Positions 21,823 to 33,774 are shown, counted from the stretch's first letter. The stretch is 64,000 nucleotides of DNA from Catonia carolina (GCA_035578175.1 JAQMRL010000003.1:102412969-102476968); one strand, 5' to 3'. The notes: generated by a model not told the origin, from the sequence alone. Made by a program: numbers and translations.

Positions 21823-22728
21823 TTTATTAATGTTATTTTAGCAAAATTTGTATTTCTAATTTTCTGAAAATATTGTGTAGTTGTTCATACATGTCATCGT
21901 TTTCTAATGGTCTATTCAATGTGAATTTTAATACATATTCCCCCTGAATAAAGAAGTAATTTTCTTCAGTTTGCTACATTTTACAAACAAATTTTGTCAC
22001 CTCTGTATTTGTAAGAAAAATAAAAATATAACCATAATGTTTTATTTGTTTACTTTTATAATATAACTTGTTATTGATTTTATAAATAAATTATTCATTA
22101 CTATACCAGGAATTATAGTCTATAAAAATTATGTCATTAATGTCAATAAAATAGTAATAGTAATACTAAAAATAACCATCACAACAGTAGTAATTTCTCT
22201 TTATTTTAAAGTAGCATTGTATTAAAATTTATTAAAATGTGTAATTAAAACTTTCCTGTGAACTAGTTACAATCGTTTATTAAAATAACCTTTGTTAAAG
22301 GTTATTCGTGTCTGTTTATTTATTCATTGGGATTTTTGACAAGTAGTTCGACGACACATTTCGATCAGTTTGGAAAATGGAATTGGTCATTAATTTACTT
22401 GATAAAAATTCGTCTTTATTTTACAATAATTTATTTAATATATTAATAATATTATATTATCTTTTTGTACTTTAATTTACATTTAATTAACGTAATTCCA
22501 CCCTAGTGTTTTCTTGCGTTATAATGTTAATATTAAGAAAAAATAATCATAAGTTGTAATAATCATTGACTATTAATCCTTCTAGGTTTTTTTAATTCTA
22601 TAAATTAAATTATAGTGGTTTATGTATTTAAAATTTTAGGGATAAGTTTATAAAAACTTAATATATAGGGCTTTACGAATTCCCTTTCATATGTCTTCGT
22701 AAAGTCACGCCAAAATATTATAATTTTT
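21823..22728. other. AT-rich stretch, no feature seen
   Basis: Nothing recognised beyond the element tail on the left. Confidence 0.5.
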
Positions 22729-22895
22729 TTTTTTGTTTAACGTCCGACTGTTCTGCAATTACTGCTAATGCAGACGGTGAAGGATGAAATGATTTATGTA
22801 ACGTATGAAAAAATTCCGTGCCTGAATAGGATTCGAACCCAAGACCGCATGATGAGAGGCGAGCACGTTACCAACTGCGCCAATGCGGCCGGCAA
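22729..22895 (-). mobile_element. tRNA-headed SINE with clear A and B boxes
   Basis: The minus strand shows tggcgcagttggtaacg (A box) and ggttcgaatcc (B box) at tRNA spacing, then a body ending in the aattactgctaatgcagacg motif shared with the copy at 18590. Stem pairing is incomplete and there is a SINE body, so I do not call a tRNA gene. Confidence 0.7.
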
Positions 22896-24280
22896 ATATT
22901 AAAATGTTATAAACTATTCAAAATGTGTTTTTGAGAGAATCTTCATTTTTCGTAATATTTATGATTAGGAAACTTCCGTAATGTTTTTTTTTTGTAAAAA
23001 CACTTCGGGTAAAAAATTGCGTTATCTTACAAAACCGTTTTTCGTAAATTCAGGCGTGACTTTTGTTTAGGACAAAGGTAGCCTACACTTCAAAGAGAAA
23101 TAATATTATAAATTTTTATACGTTTCTATACAAGAAGTGTTAATTGATGTATTATGTTTTGCTTAGCAATAGTTTACGATTTTATGTTAAAACCGTGGTT
23201 CGTCTACCTGTATTTATTACATAAATACATAATTTACCATGTTGCTCTAAAAAAAATATTGCAATTAATTTCTTCTCTTGTAGGGTTTGTTTCTATACTT
23301 AAAATTTTTTTGAGCCATCTTTTGAGTGTTAGAGTCAGTGTATTAATAAAAAAAATATATTTTGTCTAAAATTTGAGAGAAAGTTTAATACAGTAGGCTG
23401 TATGACATTTCTTTGGCTTGTGAGCATAGCCTATATAATAATGTATTGTAAACCTATTTATGATATACGAAATTTAACTTTTGATAGTTAAGTCTAACTT
23501 AACTTTAAATTGTTAAGTTAATTGTAACTTAATTTTTTTTGTGTTTTATTGAACTTTTAGGAATGTTTATGAAATATTCCTTTCTAAAACATTATTAGTA
23601 GCTTACTTTTAGGTAATATACCTATTACACAATTTTTTGGTACGATGATAATAGATATATCTCAAGAATGTTTTTAACGGTTTTATTTGTAGGCTTTATC
23701 TAAATACTTTATTGATTATAACAACGGACTGGAAATACTAAAAGTATCAAATATCAGACTTAATTACTGGCACTTTTATGTGCCTATTTTTAAAAAATAG
23801 GCTACGTCAATAAGATTATGTAAACTGTAAAATAAAGTCAACCTTGAATCTATTGAGTGACTTCTATTTAGTGAATCGGTTTTTGTTTCAAAATTTAAAG
23901 TATTAATGAGTGGACATTTTAAACGTGTATTGATTATTATGCTAATTAATAATAAATTTACTTAGCCCAAGATTTCGTTCGTGTCTTGTTTATTTTTAAA
24001 GTGGGAACTACTTACTGTGCGAAAAATCAGTATGTTAAAGAAGAGAATAATGAAACGACTTTAGTGTGAACCAGTTGGGTTTATTATGCATGCCCTCAGT
24101 TTGGCAGTATTTTTCTTGCAGTCTTCGATTGTAAATATATGGGCCCGAAGATCAAAATCGTTTTTGCTGAACAGAATGTTCATTTTACTAGACGAATCTA
24201 TTCGTGTGCTTTTTGAACTTACAACTTATGTTTTTATCAATGACGAGGTTTATATAGGTACTTGTTTATTTTTAAGTTTA
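22896..24280. other. AT-rich stretch, no feature seen
   Basis: No coding motif, RNA gene or shared repeat was recognised. Confidence 0.5.
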
Positions 24281-24440
24281 TTTTAGGTCGCATTAACATC
24301 TTGGGTATTAGCGACATCGTTGGATTGAGAAACGGTGGGTATGAATTTGTAATAATTTTCCACACCCTGGCCTAGAATCGAACACGGGAACTACGTTTTG
24401 CAGCATAGCACTCTAACCACTGGGTCACGAAGGGGCCAAA
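24281..24440 (-). mobile_element. tRNA-headed SINE with LINE-like tail
   Basis: The minus strand shows tgacccagtggttagagtg (A box) and tgttcgattctagg (B box). The 3' end, on the left, contains a ggtcgcat...attagcgac block. The same block ends the LINE relic at 55135 and recurs near 48900 and 56160. Confidence 0.68.
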
Positions 24441-24670
24441 CTTGTTTTGATAATGTACTTAAAACTTGTACTTGTTGTGATAATATAGGTGAGGTATTTT
24501 TTTTAAACATAAATCTTCAGAGCACGTAAATTGCTAAATAAAACCCGTATTTTACTTAATGCCGTCTTATTTAGGAATTAAAAAATATGTTTCAAAAATG
24601 TATGTGCTAATTTTATGTTCCAATTATCTTCATTTCTTTCAAACTTCTAAACTTAGACAAATGGATTGGT

Positions 24671-25033
24671 TGCCTATAACAGGGAGATGGAGTGTTGAAT
24701 TATTTGCACTCAATTTGCTAGTTCCTGGGCTACAAAAAGTAGTTCCGTTTCTTATCACATCGTCAGTCTATTATATGACCAAAGCATTCAAGAACAATAA
24801 AAGGTAGAGTAATGAATTTCATTATTTCAATACACAGTCAGACCCTGTGAGGAAAAAAGTAAAGGTGTCATTTACAGAGTGTAAAGTAGATACTTTTCAG
24901 AGGGTCTGGCATGCTGATAAGCGTACTTTTTCACTTAGTGAGGAAGGCTTGGTAAATCAATTCACTCCTAGTTTTACTTAGTAAAGCCTTTAGAAGTTTA
25001 AACCAACCTTTCGGCTGATGTCCTAAACAACAA
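24671..25033 (+). mobile_element. (AAC)-tailed SINE, near full length
   Basis: It keeps the 5' head (cctataacagggagatggag), the body and the cctaaacaacaa end of the reference copy, with an internal deletion of about 35 bp after aaaggtagag. The target duplication is not convincing. Confidence 0.82.
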
Positions 25034-25506
25034 CTGAGTGGCTGCAGCTTTAGCATTTTAAAAAATGTTAAACATTTAATTTTTTACCTGATAGTTTTTA
25101 CTCTAGCGGTATTTCATTTTGTTGTAAAAATAATTTGGATATCAGCAAAGGAAGGGATTAATAGAGCAATAAAGCAGAGAGCTGTAGTCTATGGTGCACA
25201 AAAGTGAAATTAACGGAAAGAAGATGATTGCAGTTGTGAAGATAAATTTCTTGAGAGATAGAAAGAAAACTGTAGTCATAGAAGTGTGCATATAGGAAGA
25301 ATGATGAAAGTTAGCCGAGCAGATTATGAATCTAGGCTTCAAGGAAGAAAAGGAAAAGGGAATGTCCTGCAAAACAATTCTTGGTATTTGGGATGTGAAA
25401 ACGGCAATAATAACTGTAATACATCGCAAAAAATTTTTGTTTCTCTTTTAAATCTGATTACTTCTTGATAATGTAAATTTTAATAAAATCAGATCAAGTT
25501 GTAAGG
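25034..25506. other. No feature seen
   Basis: A purine-rich segment at 25140-25400 gives short open frames on both strands. None has a recognisable motif. Confidence 0.45.
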
Positions 25507-25513
25507 TAAAGAT

Positions 25514-25896
25514 GTTGTTGTTGTTCAGGTCATCACCTGAAAGGCTGGTTTGAACCTCTTGAGGTTTTACTTCCTCACCGTTTTCCTTCCTTACCGAGTT
25601 GAAAAGTATGCTTACCAGGATGACCAAAACTTTTGAAAAGCACATATTTTCCACCCTGTAAATGCCACCTTCATTTCATTCACCACAGGGTCTGGGCTGT
25701 ATCATGAAATTAATTACTCTCGGAGGAGATAACTCTGACTAGTGTATTTTACACCTCTACCTCTTCTGTTCTTAAATCTTTCCGTCATAATTGGCTGACC
25801 ATTTGATAAGAAATAGAATTATTTTTTTTTTAGCTTTGGAACCAGCAGGTCGAGTACAAATAATTTAACCCTCCATCTGCCTGTTATGGGCAAAAA
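25514..25896 (-). mobile_element. (AAC)-tailed SINE, full length
   Basis: It begins on the plus strand with four GTT units and runs to ctgttatgggcaaaaa. A 7-bp repeat, taaagat, flanks it (25507-25513 and 25897-25903) and probably is the target duplication. Confidence 0.83.
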
Positions 25897-25903
25897 TAAA
25901 GAT

Positions 25904-26604
25904 ATACAAAAGTTTGTCGGAACTTTGATACATTTTAAATAACGTTACAATATTAAATAAAAAATGGTATGAAAAAATATAATTACAGTGTCTGAAATTA
26001 ATTCGCTGTAAAACAGATTTTAATAAACGATAAATATCAGTAATCATGCAATAAATTTTGTAGTAAGCTTACTACATCATAATTTACTGTATTTATAACG
26101 GAAATTTTTATCTGCATTATTTTATGAATGTAATTTCTGTCATCGATGATACAATTTTAATTGTATAATTGCTGTAAATTTTATTGTATAATAATTGTTG
26201 TTTTGTCTACTTTCGTTTTTTTAACTAGCTTACATTAAATTGAATTATAAGTTTCATCGCTGTGGTAATAAATAGGAAAGGTAAAGTGTAATTGTCGAGA
26301 AGAATTAAAACACTTTGGAGATCTTATCATAGCGGTATTACATGAAGTAGGTAGTTAAGATTATGTGTTATACTTTTTTATTTTATTAAACACGAAGGTT
26401 AGTTGTTTCGCTTAATGAACGTATGAATTACACCATTTTTCCAGAATTTTTTTAGACTTTTAAAATATTAAGTACAATAAAATCATTTCTGTAGTTCGTT
26501 CTTAATTAAGCCTAGAAAGATAAAATTAATAAAAAAATAAGATTAACTACGTAAATAAATTTTGTTCGAAAGTTGTAAACAGAAAAACATCAGCATCTGT
26601 TTTT
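25904..26604. other. AT-rich stretch, no feature seen
   Basis: Nothing recognised. Confidence 0.5.
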
Positions 26605-27375
26605 ACTTTCTCTTGCCTATATGAATATATAGAAAGGAAAGTATTGTTTACATGTCGATTTTTCAAAATAAAATTTTCGCCGGATATACACGTTTTCAGA
26701 CCACCTGAATCCAAAAAATATGATTTAGCGATTGGTCTGTGTGTGCGTGTGCGTCTGTCTGTGTGTGAACAGAATATCTCAAGAACGGAACATCGTGCAA
26801 AATTGAAACTTGAAAGTTAAGTTACATACCACTAGCGGACCCGGCACGAACATTTTCATCAAAATCGGTCAACCGGAAGTTGTAGTTTATTCATGTAATT
26901 TTTCAATTTTTGCGATTTTCTCAGAAACGGCGCCTACGATTTTTTAAAAAATCGCTTCATTTACTACATTTTTTGTATTCTACAAGATAAAGTAGGCGAC
27001 ACGTCTGCTGAAATTCTTGGGGAAGCTGTTCTCCCGTAGAAAAAAATGGGGTTTTAAAGATTGTAGCCTTAATATGCATTTTAGCGCAAAAGTGTATATA
27101 ATAAAAATTGTAGAAAATTTAAAAATATACAACTTTTATTTGAAACATTTCTTTGTATAATGCGTAGTTTAGCGGTAATTAGTGATTTTCTGTTACTTCC
27201 TATGAAAATCTCTAAAAAATCGATTTTTTTAAGGTTTCGACCGCAGTATGCATTTTACGATAAAAGTGCATGTAATAAAATTTATAGGAAATTAAAAGAT
27301 CTACAACTTTTATTTCAAGCATTTTTCTCTACTGAGTCTAGTTTAGCGTCAAAAAATTATTTTCCGTATTCTTGA
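26605..27375 (+). mobile_element. Helentron-like element, 5' end and long interior
   Basis: It begins tttactttctcttgcctata, has the clearest simple-repeat core of the family (gtctgtgtgtgcgtgtgcgt), then ccggaagttgtagtttat, gaaacggcgcctacgat and two internal near-repeats around 'tacaacttttattt ... gtagtttagcg'. It stops before the 3' hairpin. Confidence 0.58.
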
Positions 27376-27435
27376 GCCTAACTAATTACACATTCTTTAA
27401 TAGTTACCGTAAATATTAGAGTTATAATGATTTTA

Positions 27436-27777
27436 CAGTCCAGCCTCTCTAAGTTTGCTCCTAATGTAAACAAATAATGACGTCACTGAGCATGCGCATT
27501 ATTTAAAAATGTGTACACGTTGATTAAAAAATAACAACAAAATACTTTCAAAAGTATTTAAATACAAAATACTTTTAAAGATATTTTTCTAAATGAAATT
27601 GTTAGGCCTACATCATATCACGACTGATGTTTTTAGTACTTTTAAGTACTTATAATTTAAAAAATAGTTATCTTAATAGGAATGCGACATCCATAAAGTC
27701 ACGGACTCTAGCGTGCACCCTGTAGTAGCTGGTTTTGGTTTGTTGACAGTAGGAGCAAACTTAGAGCGGCTGAACTA
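27436..27777 (+). mobile_element. 342-bp TA-flanked MITE, copy 1
   Basis: The terminal inverted repeats are about 30 bp: the left end runs cagtccagcctctctaagtt and then tgctccta; the right end mirrors it with tgaacta at the outer edge. TA lies outside each end (27434-27435 and 27778-27779), as for mariner-type elements. The interior is non-coding and rich in aaatacttt-type repeats. A second copy lies inverted at 34940-35280. Confidence 0.82.
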
Positions 27778-27779
27778 TA

Positions 27780-29915
27780 GTGAATATGCTTTACAAACCT
27801 TTGAGTAGCTTTAACAAACTACATTGCTGATATTTTCGGTACGTTTTTTCAGATGCAATCACTGAATTCATGCGTGATAGAATAAATGAATTTAAACACT
27901 TTAATTTTTTTAAGTACACTTCAATCTATTTTTTATATCAGATTTTTTGCAAATATCGTATTTTGTAGTTTAGAAATTCTTCTAAGTAATAGAATGACTT
28001 TTGTACCAGCCAAGTCAATCAGCTGATAGACGGTTGCTTTTCAAATTCAATTGTGTTTCTCTACCCAAAATCCAGCAGAAGGAACGATCTGTTTTCAGCA
28101 GTCTACTGTTTCTCTCTGTGAAATAAAACTGATTAAATATTTTTGAAAATTTCTTGGTTGTAGTTTTAGCTCTGTTAAAAATTTCCTGGCATGTTACATT
28201 AAGAAAAAATTCATTGGACAAAATACCGTGGTAAAATATATTTTAAATAAATTTTTTAGAAAATCTTTTAAGTTGAGATTTCGATATTTTCGATTTAAAA
28301 ACTTGACCAAAACGCAAACAGGTGAATTTTTCTATACGGCAAAATATTTCTTAATTCATTTACAAACTTTTATACAGATTTGAATTCTAGACATTCGTTA
28401 CCGGTGTACTTTGATGGTTGGGGTTCATATAACCGTATGGTTATATGAACCCCAACCCATTATATGGTTATATGATAAGAGTGTATCTCTTAAGAATGAT
28501 CGGCCTGAATCTGTATAAGATTTTAATTCCATACACATCTCCTCATCTCATTGGGCCATGGGGGTTGCTTATTGTTCTAAAATTAAACAGATTGCGTTGT
28601 ACACACAGTAGAGATTAAAAGAATTCTACAAACTTATTCTTCTAGTTACATTCTCAGCATTTCAGCTATTCTTTCTAGATGGGATTGCAAACCACAAAAA
28701 CATTGTAAAAATCAAAACTGAAAGAAAACATAAAATACTTTTAAATATCATATTATATCAAATTGTTTAGTACAATGTATATAGAGTCAATTTGTTTTAT
28801 TGGACAAAATTGTAAATGTATAAACGATTTTCTTATTTTGTTTGGTCTGTGGTTTTTTTCAGTAGATGGTCATGGAAATTATTACTTCCGTTCCAAAGAA
28901 ACTTACAAAATAGATAAAATATTGACCACGGTTAATTGTTTGCAAAAGAGAATGGTAGCTAAATTTTATAGTTGGCTACAAATTATGTACATACAAGTTT
29001 ATTAATTAAGAGAAAGGAAGAATACAGATAGAAGTTTTTATGCCTTGTTTACCATTTGTTATCATCCACTACCATTACCAATCTGCTGTAGTGTTATGTT
29101 TTGTTATACTACTGCAATATGCATCCGGAAATTGTATATTTCCTGCGTATGTGTCCACGCTATTTAATATTTAATAAACAGTATTAGTTCAATTTACTCC
29201 TTGTAATAACTAAACTTTAATCTACCATTTGATATAATTACAGACATTGCATAATTAACTTCGATTAAAACTCATGTTTGGAATTAATTAAAGATTATTA
29301 TTTTGAATAAAATAATGATATCGAAATTGTTGTTTTGAAATGTTGTATAATAGACATTTTTCACCTTTGTTATAATGCCTCACTGTAAATTCAATTTAGT
29401 TAAATTTTTGAATCTATAAATATTAAATAATTCGCATATTCTGTTCAAATTTTACTTCAACTGAAATATCTCGAGAACTAATAAACTTCGATAACGTTAT
29501 GTAGGATTAAAATTCTCGGGACGTTACGCATTATCGAATGAAATGTGTGTTAATTAATCTGGTCGAAAGTTACGAGTAACTAGAAATAACGAACTTCCGA
29601 CTATAACTTCAGTATAAATTAACCAAATTAGAGTTCATTTTATTGTGTACGATGTAGCGAGTATTTTAATCGAAGGTTCATTATTTTAACTTCTATAGTA
29701 CTCAAGATATTCATAATTTAATCTTTTAAAGTTGGTGTTAAATCCGACTGGCTGGCGGCTGGCTTGGTGTAGCGCTTAGCACGTGGTTACTCTCCGTAGT
29801 GCATTGTGTATTGATAATGAACATCACAATGAATCAATTTATACACCTTCCCGTAATAAAGCTTCTGAATATACTATAGCGCTGCTGCGTATCTCAAAAT
29901 AAAAAACACCAAGAT
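27780..29915. other. AT-rich stretch, one perfect hairpin, no gene seen
   Basis: Apart from the hairpin at 28416-28457 I recognise nothing. A ggcttggtgtagcgcttagc segment near 29762 looks A-box-like but has no B box. Confidence 0.45.
28416..28457. repeat. Perfect 19-bp inverted repeat (hairpin)
   Basis: The arm ggttggggttcatataacc is followed by gtat and then its exact reverse complement. A third, partial copy (atatggttatatga) follows directly. Confidence 0.95.
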
Positions 29916-29917
29916 CT

Positions 29918-30080
29918 TGCTTTTATGCCTTAACTGTTTCTTCATTAGTAAAAATGTTGACGTTGAAAGGAGATACATAAAAATGAATGATTAAATAATA
30001 TTTGATCTAACAGGGATCGAACTCAGAACACCAACAAACCGTCCATAGCATCAAGAAAACCGTTCGAAGAACGGGTACTT
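29918..30080 (-). mobile_element. Degenerate tRNA-headed SINE
   Basis: The minus strand contains gagttcgatccctg, a good B box, in a body resembling the other tRNA-headed SINEs. The A box is not clear. Confidence 0.4.
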
Positions 30081-30188
30081 CAGCTAGTATTCTTGTAAAT
30101 TTCACTTTTCTGTGATAAGGTCAAAGTTTTTTATATAAGTTTTATGCCGTAATTAATACAGTCGTTCGTATTTAATAGGCTATATCTT

Positions 30189-30787
30189 TTTTTTTTAATA
30201 ACTGTAAACCTACGATCTGCTCTCATAGAACAATGAGTAGATGTGTTGTAAGTATAAATCTTGAGTAAGTAATACCCCTTGGTATTACTCTATAAAATTT
30301 CCCATTTTGTTGAATTGATTTTGCCAGGAATGTAAAATAAATTACACAATCACATATTAAAATAAATCTGTAGGGTGTAGTCTGTATAGTCTTCTGTGTG
30401 TTCCACTGTTGTCTAGGAGATTGATGGCTTCTGGATTCTGATGATTTTCAAGTCTTGTTTGGTAACTGGTGCAAAATTTCTGTATAGCTTCGTGTACCGT
30501 GGGAGTGTTCGTGTCTCTGTGCAATATAGTGTTGGATATGTACCAAGGTGAGTCCATGATGTTTCGAAGTATTTTTGACTGAAACCGTTGAATTATTTCA
30601 ATGTTACTGTGACTTGCTGTGCCCCAGAGTTGTATCCCATATGTCCACGCAGGTTTAAGTACAGTTTTATAAAGTAACAATTTGTTTTGTGCCGATAATT
30701 TGGATTTTCCATTAAGCATCCAATACAACTGTTGGTATTTAAGATTTAACTGTTTTCGTTATATCTTATATTATCTTATGTTTTCGT
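30189..30787 (-). mobile_element. Jockey-type LINE, short 5'-truncated insertion
   Basis: A 13-bp repeat, taggctatatctt, flanks it at 30176-30188 and 30788-30800. The 3' end, on the left, is a short poly(A) seen as T's at 30187-30196, and the 5' end is cut within the last third of the reverse transcriptase. It is the same clade as 8608-10017, but a different family judged by sequence. Confidence 0.85.
30357..30758 (-). CDS. Jockey-type reverse transcriptase C-terminal fragment, open
   Basis: The frame is uninterrupted from the truncated 5' side (LKYQQLYWMLNGKSKLS) through LLLYKTVLKPAWTYGIQLWG, FQSKILRNIMDSPWYISN, LHRDTNTPTVHEAIQK and HRRLYRLHPTDLF to the stop. It corresponds to the region after the palm of jockey reverse transcriptases. 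The catalytic YADD is not included, there is no ATG at the start of the frame, and no function is expected. Confidence 0.85.
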   Translation of the reverse strand, partial: RKQLNLKYQQLYWMLNGKSKLSAQNKLLLYKTVLKPAWTYGIQLWGTASHSNIEIIQRFQSKILRNIMDSPWYISNTILHRDTNTPTVHEAIQKFCTSYQTRLENHQNPEAINLLDNSGTHRRLYRLHPTDLF

Positions 30788-31184
30788 TAGGCTATATCTT
30801 AAGATAATTTATTTATTTATCGAGTACACATAAAATGTACTGTAAACTTTATAAGAACTTTGAGAAGTGTCAGGTTCAATTAGGAAAATGGTACTACTAT
30901 TTATATTAGCGTTATATTATTCTTTCTCTTCATATTATAAGACTCTAGGGGCATTTAGTGAGAATGAATCTTGAAAAAGTTCCTAAGAAAATAATTGTTG
31001 ATTTGTTTTTATCATAGACCCAAAGTTTAATGATTGTATTAAAATAGTGAAAAACGATGTTCAAAAATGGAGTTAACAACTCACCATGTAAATAATAAGA
31101 CTTGTACTGGAATTGATTAACGTTGATGAGGGTGTAAATGGTATTACAATTGAACTCCTTAAAGTTAAATGAATTGATGATTTT

Positions 31185-32300
31185 TTTAGGCCCCCTGAAC
31201 TCCAGAAAACATGTTTTCAGCGATTGTGTGCGAAAAAATATATGAAGAACAAAATAGCGTACAAAGTTGAAACTTGACCTTAATTTAGGTACTGCAAGGT
31301 AACCTGACTTGTACATTTTAATGAAAATCGGTTAACCGGAAGTAGTAGTTTATTCATGAAATTTTCTGTTTTGCAATTTTCTTAAAAATGGTTACGATTT
31401 TTTTTTTAAATCTACTCATTTAACTAAATTTTTTATTCTCTACATGATATGTTCAGCGTTATCTCTGCTGAATTCCTAGGAGAGCTGTGCTCTTGTATAA
31501 AGATTGCGGGCTTTATATGCATTTTAGAGCAAAAGCATATATAGTTATCAAAGATGTAGAAAATTTTAAAATCTACATATTTTAAAGCTTTTGTGTCTAC
31601 ATCGGTTAGTTTACCGTCAATTAGTGATTTTCTGTATTTTGCTCATTAAAATCGATTAAAAATGGGAATTAAAATATAAACATAAACAATTAAAAAAATC
31701 TAAAAATTTAGTTCAAAAACTTTTCTTCAGAATCTTGTTCTGCGTCAATCAGTGATTTTCCGTATTTTTAAGTTCTACGGAGTTTACTTTTCATTTTAGC
31801 GTCATTCACTTATGATTAAAATTAGGTTGTTCCTTAGATCATCAGCCGAAAGACTAGTTTGAACCTCTAGAGGCTTTATTAAATAAAACAAGGAGGGGAG
31901 TGGTTTACCGATGCCTTCCTCACTGATTGGAAAGTAGCCTGTGCTTATGAGCATGCAGGCCCTCCGCAAAGCATCTACTTTCCATCCTGCAAATGACACC
32001 TTCATTTCATTCACCACAGGGTCTGGCTGTATAATGAAATTCATTACTTTCAGAGCACATAACTCTGACAAGTGTTTTTTACATCTCTACCTCTTCTGTT
32101 CTTGAATTCTTCAGTCTTATTATTGGCTTATCATGTGATGAAAAATAGAACTATTTTGTAGCCCTGGGTGTAGAGAATAATTTAACACTCCATCTGCCTG
32201 ATATGGGCAAAAATTAGGTTATTTTTATCATATTGCATTGTTTACTCATGATTAAATATGATAGAGTCGTGTGAGTTGTTCACACCAGATTTTTTTCATT
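31185..32300 (+). mobile_element. Helentron-like element interrupted by a SINE
   Basis: Family interior blocks (ggccccctgaactccag, aaccggaagtagtagttt, gatttt-ctgtatttt) run to 31828. A SINE follows at 31829-32209, and the family 3' end resumes with aaaattaggtta, then the hairpin gtgtgagttgttcacacc and the agattttttt tail. The 5' terminus is not recognisable. Confidence 0.55.
31829..32209 (-). mobile_element. (AAC)-tailed SINE with target duplication, inside a helentron-like element
   Basis: A 381-bp copy lies between 11-bp repeats aaaattaggtt at 31818-31828 and 32210-32220. The duplicated bases belong to the host element, so the order of events is clear. Confidence 0.87.
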
Positions 32301-32988
32301 GGCGGTACTTTCTTATGCATAATATGGAGAAACAACAGAGTTAACTACAACTTTGTAATAAGTAATTGTATTTATGAAAAAATTATTTCCGTGCAAGGCT
32401 AAATGTTGTTAAAATGCGCAGAAAACCCGTGTCGGTCGCGTTACGTATTTCCTATCACTGTGTATCGATTAATGAATGGTATTGTAGTAATAAAGACCAA
32501 GGCTTCAGGCAAGAATTGTAAGTTATATATTTAATAGAAAATATTGACCGTGTAAAAAATATTACAAATTTATTGAAAAGAAACGTTTTCATGCCTGGAA
32601 GTAGAACGTTCCTATTCTTTGTTCTGTTGTTGGAATCTGTACGTACTTTCATTTTAATTCATTAAAATATGCAGCCTACTTTTTATTTTACCCTTCATTA
32701 AAATTTTGTACTTTTTAATTAAGTTTTTTTTATTCACTTCTAAACCTTGTTATTATATTATTTTTGTCCTAATGCATGTAAACAAAAACGTGCGGATTAA
32801 AATTAATTTGAGTATTATGTGTTACGAATTAAATTTCACAGAATTTATGGTTTTTAATTAATTTTAAAATCATTTTTTGTATTTTTTATAACGATAATAA
32901 TTTTGTTTTAATATCGTTAAATTTGGAATAAAAAAACAGATTTTTTTGACACTTATCTTTATTAGTAAAATACAGCGGTACAATTATT
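32301..32988. other. AT-rich stretch, no feature seen
   Basis: Nothing recognised. Confidence 0.5.
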
Positions 32989-33142
32989 GTCTTCCTCACT
33001 GAGTGGAAAAGTATGCTTATCAGCATGCCTGGCCCTCCGAAAAGCTTCAACTTTCCACCCTGCAAATGACACCTTCACTTCATTCACCACAGGGTCTGTC
33101 TGTGTAATGAAATTCATTACTCTCAGAAAATATAACGCTGAC
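32989..33142 (-). mobile_element. (AAC)-tailed SINE, internal fragment
   Basis: Only the central part of the family remains (cttcctcactgagtggaaaa to the ctctcagaaaatataac region). Both ends are missing, so it is probably a deletion relic. Confidence 0.75.
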
Positions 33143-33587
33143 AATACTATTTTTTCAGGGCTGATGAGCTCTGAACTTACGCATTGCCCCCTACCCAAGT
33201 CATAGCTAGCCAATGACTGACTTGCCAGCAACGTTGTCAACACTTGCTCTCGTAGCTCTGTTACATATTTCGTCAGCCATTTTGTTGGTCCTTCAATAAC
33301 AATTGTAACATATGAACATACAGTCAGCTGATTATATTATAAAGTATTGCTTGTTATCGCGCTCTATAATCGATGTGTTTTGTACGAGATGCAAGACATG
33401 AGTGAACTACTGCGGCTCTTATACACATGCATGCGTAATTTTTGTCGAGCTGAAACATTCGTACAATCTTACTACGCTGGCAAACGTTCTGATTGGTTTA
33501 AACGCGTGGAACAGCAGAGCTAATCAACCGTGAAAAGCATTATAGTGTCTCTGTAGTAATATTATCAATAATACATAGAGATTTTTT
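33143..33587. other. Unassigned, less AT-rich segment
   Basis: This stretch has a more mixed base composition than its surroundings and no repeat seen elsewhere in the window. No coding motif was recognised. Confidence 0.4.
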
Positions 33588-33774
33588 GTCCTGTTACCCA
33601 ATTGATAATGTCTGGTAAATTTTCTATGAAAGGGAAATTTCGTTTTGTGACACGAAGTTAGTAGCCCTACTCAATCGGTATAGTTACGGCAGTGTGAGTT
33701 GATTCTTCTTGAGCTGTATAAAATTTTGTGCCATTTCCAGTCGTGTTACGAACACAATGTCTTTAACCCTAGAA

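Noticed and set aside
25140..25470. Possible exon on either strand in a purine-rich segment
   Set aside because: Short frames on both strands, no motif and no splice-site pattern that I could support.
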